Source: Mycolicibacterium cosmeticum
GTDB taxonomy: Bacteria; Actinomycetota; Actinomycetes; Mycobacteriales; Mycobacteriaceae
Assembly (NCBI RefSeq): GCF_000613185.1
Contig: NZ_CCBB010000001.1
Location: forward strand, 806,001-870,000
Direction: 5' to 3'
DNA length: 64,000 nt
The position numbers and the translations under genes are program-made. Below the pieces are notes generated by a model, which was given only the letters and a program-made list of their open reading frames with translations, was not told the origin of the DNA and made no database searches. Shown in pieces: positions 11,617 to 19,447 of this stretch; position 1 is the first letter of the stretch, and each line of letters begins with the position of its first letter.

Positions 11617-12069
11617 GTGAAAAAAGTTCCATTCGGTCGCGCGCTGAAGAAGGCGTGGATCCCGGTGGTCCTGATCATCGTGCTGGCGGTCTCGGGCCTG
11701 GTGGTCTCGCGGTTGCACAAGATGTTCGGGTCTCAGGACCTGAACGCCAACGCCGGCGCGGGTATCGAAATCGTCCAGTTCAACCCGAAGGTGCTGGTGT
11801 ACGAGGTGTACGGGCCACCGGGAAGCTCGGCCGAGATCAGCTATTTCGACCCGGACGCCAACGTGCACTCGGTGAGTGCGCCGCTGCCCTGGTCGGTCAC
11901 CCTGTCCACCACGCTGCCGACGGTCAGCGCCAACCTGATGGCGCGCAGCGACAGCGAATCGAGCGGCGATGCGATCGGTTGCCGCGTCACCGTCAACGGC
12001 ATCGTCCGTGAGGAGCAGAGCGCCGATGGTGTCAACGCCCAGACCTACTGCTTGGTGAAGTCCGCATGA
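11617..12069 (+). CDS. MmpS-family membrane accessory protein
   Basis: Small partner of the MmpL exporter. 150 residues: one membrane helix at about 12-34 (WIPVVLIIVLAVSGLVV), then an extracytoplasmic beta-rich domain with the MmpS signatures VYEVYGPPGSSAEISYFD and LPWSVTLSTT and a Cys pair near the C-terminus (GCRVTVNG, YCLVKSA) likely to form a disulfide. A GTG also occurs at 11602, but AGAGG at 11607-11611 is correctly spaced for the GTG at 11617 (MKKVPFGRALKKAW). The stop overlaps the mmpL start as ATGA, indicating translational coupling. Confidence 0.88.
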   Translation: MKKVPFGRALKKAWIPVVLIIVLAVSGLVVSRLHKMFGSQDLNANAGAGIEIVQFNPKVLVYEVYGPPGSSAEISYFDPDANVHSVSAPLPWSVTLSTTLPTVSANLMARSDSESSGDAIGCRVTVNGIVREEQSADGVNAQTYCLVKSA

Positions 12070-14960
12070 CCACGACCACAACCGAATCCACCGGCACGCC
12101 GAAACGGCCCGCCTTCCCCCGCCTGATCCGCATCCTTGCCTGGCCGATCGTGCTGGCCTGGATCGTGATCGCCGTCGTGGTGAACGTGATCGCACCCCAG
12201 CTCGAGGTGGTCGGCGAGTTGCACGCCGCACCGATGGCTCCCGAGGACGCGCCATCCATGCAGGCGATGAAGCTGATGGGTGGCAACTTCAAGGAGTTCA
12301 ACTCCAACAGCACCATCATGGTCGTCGTCGAAGGCCAGCAGCCGCTGGGACCTGATGCGCACAAGTACTACGACGAGATCATCCACAAGTTGTCGCAGGA
12401 TCCCGAACACATCCAGCACATCCAGGACTTCTGGGGTGACACGCTGACGGCGGCCGGCGCCCAAAGTGCCGACGGCAAGGCGTCTTACGTGATGATCAAT
12501 CTTGCCGGCGAGCAGGGCATGACGCTGGCCAACGAGGGCGTCGACGCGGTCCGCAAGGTCATCGAGGAGACCAAGGCCCCACCCGGAGTCCAGGCGTACG
12601 TCGCCGGCCCGGCCGCCCTGACCGACGACCTGCACGTCATCGGCAACGCGAGCCTGGCCGAGATCACGCTGATCACCCTCGTCGCGATCGCTGCCATGCT
12701 GCTGGTGGTCTACCGCTCGATCAGGACCACGCTGATCCAGCTGTTCCTGACCTTCCTGGCCCTGCTCACCGCGCGTGGTGTGGTGTCGGTGTTGGCCACC
12801 CACAACGTGTTCGGGCTGACCACCTTCGCGGGCAACATCCTGACCATGCTGGCGATCGCCGCGGCCACCGACTACGGCATCTTCATCTTCGGCCGGTACC
12901 GCGAGGACCGTGGCCTGGGCCTGGACCGCGACGACTCCTACTACGCCACCTTCAAATCCGTGGCGCCGGTGATCGTCGGTTCCGGGCTGACCATCGCGGG
13001 AGCGACGTACTGCCTGAGCTTCTGTCGCCTGCCGTACTTCTCCACCATGGGCGCCCCGGTGGCGATCGGCATGGTGGTGGTGGTCGTGATCGCGGCGACG
13101 CTGGGTCCCGCGGTGCTCTACCTCGGCAGCCGCGTCGGGCTGTACGAGTCCAAACGACCGCCACAGAGCACGTTCTGGCGCAAGATCGGTACCGCCGTGG
13201 TGCGTTGGCCCGCACCGATTTTCGTCGCCAGCCTGTTCGTGGTGCTGATCGGCATCGTGGCCATCCCGGGCTACAAGCCGGCGTACAACGACCAGTACTA
13301 CCTACCCAAGGACGCCCCGGTGAACATCGGCTTCGCGGCCGCCGACCGGCACTTCTCGCAAGCCAGGATGAACCCGGACATCCTGATGGTCGAGTCCGAC
13401 CACGATATGCGCAATCCCGCGGACATGCTGGTGCTGAACAAGATTTCCAGCAACGTGATGCACTCCGAAGGCATCGCGATGGTGCAGAACATCACCCGGC
13501 CGCTGGGAATCCCCATCCAGCACAGCTCGATTCCGTTCCAGACCAGCATCTCGGGGCAGACCAGTAACCTGAACCTGCCGTTCCAGCGCAAGCAGCTGGA
13601 AGACCAGCTGAGGATGATCGACGCGACCAACGTCTCGATCGACATCCTGAAGAAGCAGTACGCACTGTCGGTCGAGCAGACCCAGCTCACCCAGGCCTCG
13701 GCCGCCAAATCCGAGGAACTGCTCAAGGTCACCGAGCAGGTACGCGACAACATCGCCAATTTCGACGACCAGTTCCGGCCGCTGCGGAACTACTTCTACT
13801 GGGAACCGCACTGCTTCGACATCCCGATGTGCGCCGCTGCCCGGTCGGTGTTCGACGCCCTCGACGGGATCGACGAACTGACCGACAAGACGGGCGAGGT
13901 TCAGGTCAACACCGACAAACTGGCCGACCTCGCGCCGAAGCTGACGGCTCTGCTTCCCCAGACGATCGCGTCGATGGAGACCAGCCGGGACCTGTCGCTG
14001 GCGTCGTACAACTCGCAGAAGGCACTGATCGACCAGATGCAGGCGATGAACGACACCGCGCTGTCCATGGGCGCGGCCTTCGACGGCGCCAAGAACGACG
14101 ACCTGTTCTACCTGCCACCGGAGGCCTTCCAGAACCCCGATTTCGAACGCGGTCTGAAGATGTTCCTGTCACCGGACGGGAAGTCGGCGCGCATGTTCAT
14201 CACCCACCAGACCGATCCCGCCACGGTGGAGGGCATCGCCCGGGTGGATTCCGAGCGTAAGGCCGCCCAAGATGCCCTGAAGATGTCGTCGCTGTCGGAC
14301 GCCAAGATCTATCTCGGCGGGGTCGCGGCGACCTACAAGGACATGGCCGACGGGGCACGCTATGACCTGATGATCGCCGTGGTGTCGTCGCTGACGCTGA
14401 TTTTCATGATCATGCTCATCCTCACCCGCAGTGCGGTGGCCGCACTCGTGATCGTCGGCACCGCCGGCAGCTCCATCGCCGCGTCGTTCGGCATCTCGGT
14501 GCTGCTGTGGCAGGACCTGTTCGGCATCCAGGTGCAATGGCTGGTCATGCTGATGTCGGTGATCATCCTGTTGGCGGTCGGCTCGGACTACAACCTGCTG
14601 CTGGTCTCCCGGTTCAAAGACGAGATCCACGCCGGACTCAAGACGGGCATCATCCGGTCGATGGCCGGTACCGGTGGCGTGGTCACGTCGGCGGGTCTGG
14701 TGTTCGCGGCCACCATGGCCGGGATGATGGCCAGCAAGCTGATCGTGCTGGCCCAGATGGGCTCGACCATCGCGATCGGCCTGCTGATCGACACGTTCAT
14801 CGTGCGGTCACTGCTGATGCCGTCCATCGCCACCATGCTGGGCCGCTGGTTCTGGTGGCCCCAGGTGGTCTATCCGCGCGGTGACTACCAGTTCGTGCCG
14901 TACGTGCCGAAGCGGCGCTCCAGTGAGGCCGACACCGAGACGCTGCCCGCGCAGGGCTGA
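12066..14960 (+). CDS. MmpL-family RND transporter
   Basis: Proton-driven inner-membrane exporter of lipids, siderophores or drugs. The 964 residues have the MmpL layout: TM1, a periplasmic porter domain, TM2-6, a second large periplasmic domain with a long heptad-rich coiled stretch (about 500-660, LEDQLRMIDATNVSIDIL onward), then TM7-11. The paired Asp-Tyr proton-relay residues are present in both halves: AATDYGIFIFGRYRE and VGSDYNLLLVSRFKD. Overall it resembles the MmpL4/MmpL5 group, which pair with MmpS proteins; the cargo cannot be read from sequence. It is coupled to mmpS by a 4-base overlap and is the last gene of marR-mmpS-mmpL. Confidence 0.92.
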   Translation: MTTTTTESTGTPKRPAFPRLIRILAWPIVLAWIVIAVVVNVIAPQLEVVGELHAAPMAPEDAPSMQAMKLMGGNFKEFNSNSTIMVVVEGQQPLGPDAHKYYDEIIHKLSQDPEHIQHIQDFWGDTLTAAGAQSADGKASYVMINLAGEQGMTLANEGVDAVRKVIEETKAPPGVQAYVAGPAALTDDLHVIGNASLAEITLITLVAIAAMLLVVYRSIRTTLIQLFLTFLALLTARGVVSVLATHNVFGLTTFAGNILTMLAIAAATDYGIFIFGRYREDRGLGLDRDDSYYATFKSVAPVIVGSGLTIAGATYCLSFCRLPYFSTMGAPVAIGMVVVVVIAATLGPAVLYLGSRVGLYESKRPPQSTFWRKIGTAVVRWPAPIFVASLFVVLIGIVAIPGYKPAYNDQYYLPKDAPVNIGFAAADRHFSQARMNPDILMVESDHDMRNPADMLVLNKISSNVMHSEGIAMVQNITRPLGIPIQHSSIPFQTSISGQTSNLNLPFQRKQLEDQLRMIDATNVSIDILKKQYALSVEQTQLTQASAAKSEELLKVTEQVRDNIANFDDQFRPLRNYFYWEPHCFDIPMCAAARSVFDALDGIDELTDKTGEVQVNTDKLADLAPKLTALLPQTIASMETSRDLSLASYNSQKALIDQMQAMNDTALSMGAAFDGAKNDDLFYLPPEAFQNPDFERGLKMFLSPDGKSARMFITHQTDPATVEGIARVDSERKAAQDALKMSSLSDAKIYLGGVAATYKDMADGARYDLMIAVVSSLTLIFMIMLILTRSAVAALVIVGTAGSSIAASFGISVLLWQDLFGIQVQWLVMLMSVIILLAVGSDYNLLLVSRFKDEIHAGLKTGIIRSMAGTGGVVTSAGLVFAATMAGMMASKLIVLAQMGSTIAIGLLIDTFIVRSLLMPSIATMLGRWFWWPQVVYPRGDYQFVPYVPKRRSSEADTETLPAQG

Positions 14961-15069
14961 TGCACGAGGTCGCGGCGGGTCTGACCGGGGTGTCGGACCC
15001 GCCGCTTGCCTGTTGAGCGATGATCGATGGCGTGGGTTATGACAGTGTCGGCGGGAACGAGGTGGCGCG

Positions 15070-16911
15070 ATGACGGTGCCTCAGCAGCTGACCGATCGTT
15101 ACGAGCTCGGCGAGATCCTGGGTTTCGGCGGGATGTCCGAGGTGCACCGCGCCCGCGACGTCCGGCTGCACCGTGACGTCGCGATCAAGATCCTGCGCGC
15201 CGACCTGGTCCGCGATCCGAGCTTCTACCAGCGCTTCCGCCGGGAGGCCAAGCACACCGCGGCGCTGAACCACCCGTCGATCGTGGCGGTGTATGACACC
15301 GGTGAGGCGCAGACACCCAACGGCAAGCTGCCGTTCCTGGTGATGGAGTATGTCGAGGGCCAGACGGTCGGCAAGCTGATCCAGCGGCACGGCGCGATGG
15401 CCCCGCACCGGGCGATCGCGATCATCGGCGAGGTCTGCACGGCGCTGGAGTTCAGCCACAGCCGCGGGATCGTGCACCGCGACATCAAGCCGGCGAACAT
15501 CATGATCACCCCGACCGGAGCGGTGAAGGTGATGGACTTCGGGATCGCGCACGCCATGAACGCCACCACCGGCGACCGGCTGACCGCGACGTCGGCCGTC
15601 GTCGGCACCGCCCAGTACTTCTCCCCCGAGCAGGCCCGCGGCCAGGAGGTCGACGCTCGCACCGACGTCTACTCACTGGGCTGCGTGCTGTACGAAATGC
15701 TCACCGGGCAAGCCCTTTTCACCGGTGACACACCGTTGGCGGTGGCTTACCAACATGTCCGGGAGCGGCCGGTGCCGCCGTCACAACGGCGCGCGGGCAT
15801 CTCCCCCGAACTCGACGCCGTGGTGCTCAAGGCGCTGGCCAAGAAACCCGACAAGCGCTACCAGAGCGCCGCCGAACTGCACGCCGACCTGCTGCGGGTC
15901 GGCAGCGGGGACGCGCCGGAGGCGTCGGTGCAGCCGCCGCCCGACACCGACGAGACACCCGCGGTACGCGATCCGCACCCGCACACGTTGCAGCTGCCGG
16001 CCCAGGACCGCCGCGGCCCATCGCGGAGCTGGCTGATCGCCGGTGCGCTCGCGGCGGTGACGCTGCTGGTGCTGGCCGGTGTGTACGTCGTGGGCACCAT
16101 GAATCGGGTGCGGGTGCCCGACGTGCACGGGCTGACCCGCCAGGAGGCGGTGAGCCGGCTACAGGACCGCGGCCTGAGCCCACAGGTGGACACCAAACCG
16201 GACGGGTCGGTGGAAGCCGGCCGGGTGATCGACACCGATCCGGCCGCCGACGCCTCGGTGGCCTCGGGCAGCGATATCACCCTGAACGTGTCGACCGGAC
16301 CCGAACAGCGCCGTATCCCCGACGTCTCGTCGCTGACGTACGACGAGGCGGTGCGCACCCTGCACGACGCCGGGTTCGACAACATCCGGCGCATGTCGCA
16401 GCCGTCCAAGGCCGAGGAAAAGGACCGCGTCGTCGAGACCATCCCTGCGGCGCAGCAGGATTCGGCCACCAGCAACGAGATCATCATCGTGGTCGGTGCC
16501 GGTCCCGCGACGCGTCAGGTGCCGGATGTGACCGGTCAGACCGAGGACCAGGCCAGGCAGAACCTCGGCACGGCAGGGTTCACGACCATTTTGCGAACCG
16601 ATGCCGACAGCAACTTGCCCATCGGACAGGTGGCGAGCACCGATCCGCCCGCGGGCGCCTCGGTGGCCTCGGACACACCGATCACGCTCAAGGTGTCCCG
16701 CGCGAACCAAATCGAGACGCCCGATCTGACGAATCTGTTCTACGGGGATGCGCAACAGCTGCTGCAATCTCTGGGCTTCACGGGGTTGTTCCTCAAAGGC
16801 CCGGATATCAACGCCGGCAATGACAAACGCGCCAAGATCGTGCAACAGGATCCGGCGCCCCACGTTCCGGTGAACCGCGACGGCACCATCACGGTGAATT
16901 ACGGCTCCTGA
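15070..16911 (+). CDS. PknB-like Ser/Thr protein kinase with four PASTA domains
   Basis: Membrane receptor kinase. The kinase domain spans about 11-280: glycine loop GFGGMSEV, Lys40, catalytic Asp138 (HRDIKPAN), DFG at 156-158, activation loop TATSAVVGTAQYFSPEQARG. Lys40 and Asp138 have the same numbers as in M. tuberculosis PknB. One membrane helix (321-342) is followed by four PASTA repeats (about 349-415, 416-484, 485-552, 553-613), which in PknB bind muropeptides or lipid II. The classical pknB neighbours (pknA, pbpA, rodA, pstP, fha genes) are absent: this gene follows mmpL and precedes a small exported peptide. It is therefore probably a second, diverged PknB copy, possibly tuned to envelope stress. 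Confidence 0.9.
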   Translation: MTVPQQLTDRYELGEILGFGGMSEVHRARDVRLHRDVAIKILRADLVRDPSFYQRFRREAKHTAALNHPSIVAVYDTGEAQTPNGKLPFLVMEYVEGQTVGKLIQRHGAMAPHRAIAIIGEVCTALEFSHSRGIVHRDIKPANIMITPTGAVKVMDFGIAHAMNATTGDRLTATSAVVGTAQYFSPEQARGQEVDARTDVYSLGCVLYEMLTGQALFTGDTPLAVAYQHVRERPVPPSQRRAGISPELDAVVLKALAKKPDKRYQSAAELHADLLRVGSGDAPEASVQPPPDTDETPAVRDPHPHTLQLPAQDRRGPSRSWLIAGALAAVTLLVLAGVYVVGTMNRVRVPDVHGLTRQEAVSRLQDRGLSPQVDTKPDGSVEAGRVIDTDPAADASVASGSDITLNVSTGPEQRRIPDVSSLTYDEAVRTLHDAGFDNIRRMSQPSKAEEKDRVVETIPAAQQDSATSNEIIIVVGAGPATRQVPDVTGQTEDQARQNLGTAGFTTILRTDADSNLPIGQVASTDPPAGASVASDTPITLKVSRANQIETPDLTNLFYGDAQQLLQSLGFTGLFLKGPDINAGNDKRAKIVQQDPAPHVPVNRDGTITVNYGS

Positions 16912-16983
16912 GGCCGGCGCCGTGATCTCGGCCACTTTTACATAGGCCTGCGCATACAAAAAGTCGCCACCGCCGGATTATCG

Positions 16984-17006
16984 AAAGCCACTGCGCCACT
17001 GGCTTT
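16984..17006 (+). terminator. Candidate terminator hairpin after the PASTA kinase
   Basis: AAAGCCA (16984-16990) and TGGCTTT (17000-17006) pair perfectly around a 9-base loop and are followed by one more T. The stem is short and the T tract weak, so this may instead be part of the regulatory leader of the next gene. Confidence 0.4.
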
Positions 17007-17049
17007 TGGATCGACCACGGAAACTCCCAGCAGGTTGTTGGACTTTCCG

Positions 17050-17153
17050 TTCGTTAACCTATATAACTTCTTGTATAAGAAAGGGCCTGCGCGAGGCGGC
17101 ACCGACCGCCCCGGCCCACACAAATTGACGCAAAAGTACATAGGGGAACGAAT
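17050..17153 (+). promoter_or_regulatory. AT-rich leader of the small exported peptide
   Basis: This stretch is much richer in A/T than the surroundings. It has GTTAACCTATATAAC at 17053-17067, a small inverted repeat TTCTT-GTAT-AAGAA (17068-17081), a TTGACG at 17126-17131, and an AGGGGAA ribosome site a few bases before the ATG at 17154. The composition suggests a strong or tightly regulated promoter, but the transcription start cannot be fixed from sequence. Confidence 0.45.
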
Positions 17154-17399
17154 ATGAAGGGTCTGACTCTCGCGTCCTTGATCGGTGCGGCCGCCAGCGC
17201 GGTGGCACTGGCCGCTCTGGCCGGCACCGCCACGCTGTCGTCGCCGGATATGCACTCGGCGGCGGGCATGGAAACCGGTGTGACCGTCACGAACACCCCC
17301 GGCGCGCCGGCCGAGGTGCGTCCGCCGATGATGAGCGCGGCACCGCAGATCACCGGTCCCGCACCGCTGCCCACCGAGGAGCAGGGCCTGCCCGGCTAG
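17154..17399 (+). CDS. Small exported protein of unknown function (81 aa)
   Basis: Not recognised. It has a Sec-type signal (MKGLTLASLIGAAASAVALA..., cleavage probably after ALAGTA near residue 25) and a mature part of about 55 residues rich in Pro, Ala, Met and Thr, without cysteine. A good AGGGGAA ribosome site and a long AT-rich leader support it as a real gene. Its TAG stop interlocks with the TAG stop of the convergent CopD-CtaG gene (four shared bases, CTAG). Several mature Met residues (MHSAAGMETG, PPMMSAAP) and the adjacent copper/oxidase-assembly gene permit, but do not show, a role in metal handling at the envelope. Confidence 0.7.
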   Translation: MKGLTLASLIGAAASAVALAALAGTATLSSPDMHSAAGMETGVTVTNTPGAPAEVRPPMMSAAPQITGPAPLPTEEQGLPG

Positions 17400-19423
17400 C
17401 TTCGACCGGACTCCTGCTCGGCCAGCTTGGCCAGCATCGCGTTGTAGGCGGCCAGGTCGGCGTCCTCGTCCCGGTCGGCGGCCCGGTCCAGCCGCTTGGC
17501 GGTGCGGTCGTCGCTGCGCCGCCACTGGATCAGCAGCGCGAGCATGACCAGCACCAGCGGCACCTCACCGGCCGACCAGGCGATCCCGCCGCCGAGACGC
17601 TGGTCGCCGAGCAGGTCGGTGTGCCATCCCAGCTGCAGTGATTTGTAGAAGCCCTCGGCCATCACGGTCTGGGTGCCCATCAGCACCACGCCGAAGAAGG
17701 CGTGCAGCGGCAGCGAGCCGAACACCATGCCCAGCTTGCCCAGCGCCGGTAGGGGCCGCGGGGTCGGATCGATCCCGATGACGACCCAGTAGAACAGGTA
17801 GCCGGACAGCAGGAAGTGCAGGTTCATCGCCACGTGTGCGGCGTGGATCCCGGCCACCGCGTCGAAGATGCCGCCGAAATACAGGCCGTAGAAGCCGCCG
17901 ACGAACAAGGCCGTGGCCACGAACGGATTGGTGAGCACCTGCGACACCCGGCTGTGCAGTGCGGCCAGCAGCCATTCCCGCATGCCCGGCGGGGCGCCAC
18001 GGCCGGCGGTCGGCAGCGCGCGCAGCGCCAGCGTCACCGGAGCCCCGAGCACCAGGAGCACGGGCGAGAGCATCGACAGCAGCATGTGCGCGCCCATGTG
18101 CATGCTGAACATCGCCGGCATGTACCGGCCCAACCCCGACGACGTCGCGAACAGCAGCACCGCGCAGCCGCACAGCCAGGCGATGGTCCGGCCGGCGGGC
18201 CACGCGTCGCCGCGTCGGCGTAGCCGGATCACCCCGGCCACATAGACGGCGGCGAACAGGATGGCTGCGGTGCCGAAGATCAGGTCGAACCGCCAGTCGA
18301 ACAGGATGCGCGCCACCGTCGGTGGGCCGGCCAGGTCGTAGCCGATCTCCACCGCGGTGACCGACGGGTTGGCCACCGGCGGCGGTGGCGGCGGCGTGCG
18401 GCCCAGCGCGACGGCGATCCCGAAGGTGACACCGAACACCAGCGACTCGACCAGTGCCAGCCTGATCAACGGTCGCCGGTCCTGCGGGTCGACGGCCAGC
18501 GCGCGGACCGCACTGCGCCGTTGCCAGTATCCGAGCCCCCCGAGCACCAGCAGGGCGGCCACCTTGCCGATGATCAGCCAGCCGTAGCTGCTGTGTAGCA
18601 GGTCGCCGGGACGCACCCGGACGAAGGCGTTGATGACGCCGGAGAATCCCATCGCCACGAAACACCACAGGGCGACCGCCGAAAACCGTCGCGCGGCCAG
18701 ATCGGTGTGCGCGCCACCGCGGACCGCCAACGCCCACAGCGCCAACAGCCCGCCGGCCCACACCACCCCGGCGACCAGGTGGATGAACAGGCTGTTGGTG
18801 GCCAGGTCATGCGAGCCGCCGGCCGAGGAATGCCCGGACAACGCCAGCGGCACCAGGGTGAACACGGCCCCGGCGCACAGCACCGGCGTCCACGACCACC
18901 GCAGCACCGGGATGCTCACCACGGTGACCACCGCGGCGAACAGGGCGGTCCACCGCCAGGTCCCCGCGGTCTCGACCAGGCCGGCCACCGACCAGATATC
19001 GGCCAAACCAAGCTTGCTGAGCAGCGGCTGGCCGGTGATATCGGACACCGTCAGGGGCACCAGCAGCACCGCGCACACCGTCCAGACGCCCGACGCCAGG
19101 GTGCCCGCCCGCAGGGCGCGGTACCCCGCGACGTCGAGCACCCCGCTGGCCTGCGGCGGCACCAGGAACGCGGCCAGCAGGAACGAACCGACGGCGACGG
19201 CGGCGGCGATCTCCCCCGCCGCCCGGACGAACGGCAGGCCATAGGTGGTGACCGGACCCGGATCGGGCAGGCCGGTGGCCGTCAGGGCATCGGCCAGCGA
19301 CAACCCGCCCAGCCCGGCCGCGACGGCGCCGGCCAGCACCGCGACACCGAACAGAACGGGCCATACGGCACCGTGTGGCGCGGTCACGCGGGGTCCGCCG
19401 TCGGCTCCTCGCTGGGCAGTCAT
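17396..19423 (-). CDS. CopD-CtaG fusion membrane protein (copper transport / cytochrome oxidase assembly)
   Basis: A 675-residue polytopic protein joining an N-terminal CopD-type domain (about 1-335, including HLVAGVVWAGGLLALWALA and a long loop) to a C-terminal CtaG/caa3-assembly domain (about 370-640) with the metal-site-like SMHMGAHMLLSML and MNLHFLLSGYLFYW segments. At least a dozen membrane spans are visible. It probably handles copper for cytochrome oxidase or for copper tolerance; it resembles Rv0102. Start ATG 19423 with GGAGGG close upstream. It lies 24 bases downstream of plsB2 on the same strand, so it may be cotranscribed with the lipid genes, unlike Rv0102. Confidence 0.85.
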   Translation of the reverse strand: MTAQRGADGGPRVTAPHGAVWPVLFGVAVLAGAVAAGLGGLSLADALTATGLPDPGPVTTYGLPFVRAAGEIAAAVAVGSFLLAAFLVPPQASGVLDVAGYRALRAGTLASGVWTVCAVLLVPLTVSDITGQPLLSKLGLADIWSVAGLVETAGTWRWTALFAAVVTVVSIPVLRWSWTPVLCAGAVFTLVPLALSGHSSAGGSHDLATNSLFIHLVAGVVWAGGLLALWALAVRGGAHTDLAARRFSAVALWCFVAMGFSGVINAFVRVRPGDLLHSSYGWLIIGKVAALLVLGGLGYWQRRSAVRALAVDPQDRRPLIRLALVESLVFGVTFGIAVALGRTPPPPPPVANPSVTAVEIGYDLAGPPTVARILFDWRFDLIFGTAAILFAAVYVAGVIRLRRRGDAWPAGRTIAWLCGCAVLLFATSSGLGRYMPAMFSMHMGAHMLLSMLSPVLLVLGAPVTLALRALPTAGRGAPPGMREWLLAALHSRVSQVLTNPFVATALFVGGFYGLYFGGIFDAVAGIHAAHVAMNLHFLLSGYLFYWVVIGIDPTPRPLPALGKLGMVFGSLPLHAFFGVVLMGTQTVMAEGFYKSLQLGWHTDLLGDQRLGGGIAWSAGEVPLVLVMLALLIQWRRSDDRTAKRLDRAADRDEDADLAAYNAMLAKLAEQESGRS

Positions 19424-19447
19424 GCCCTCCAGCGTATGGGGTGGCCT

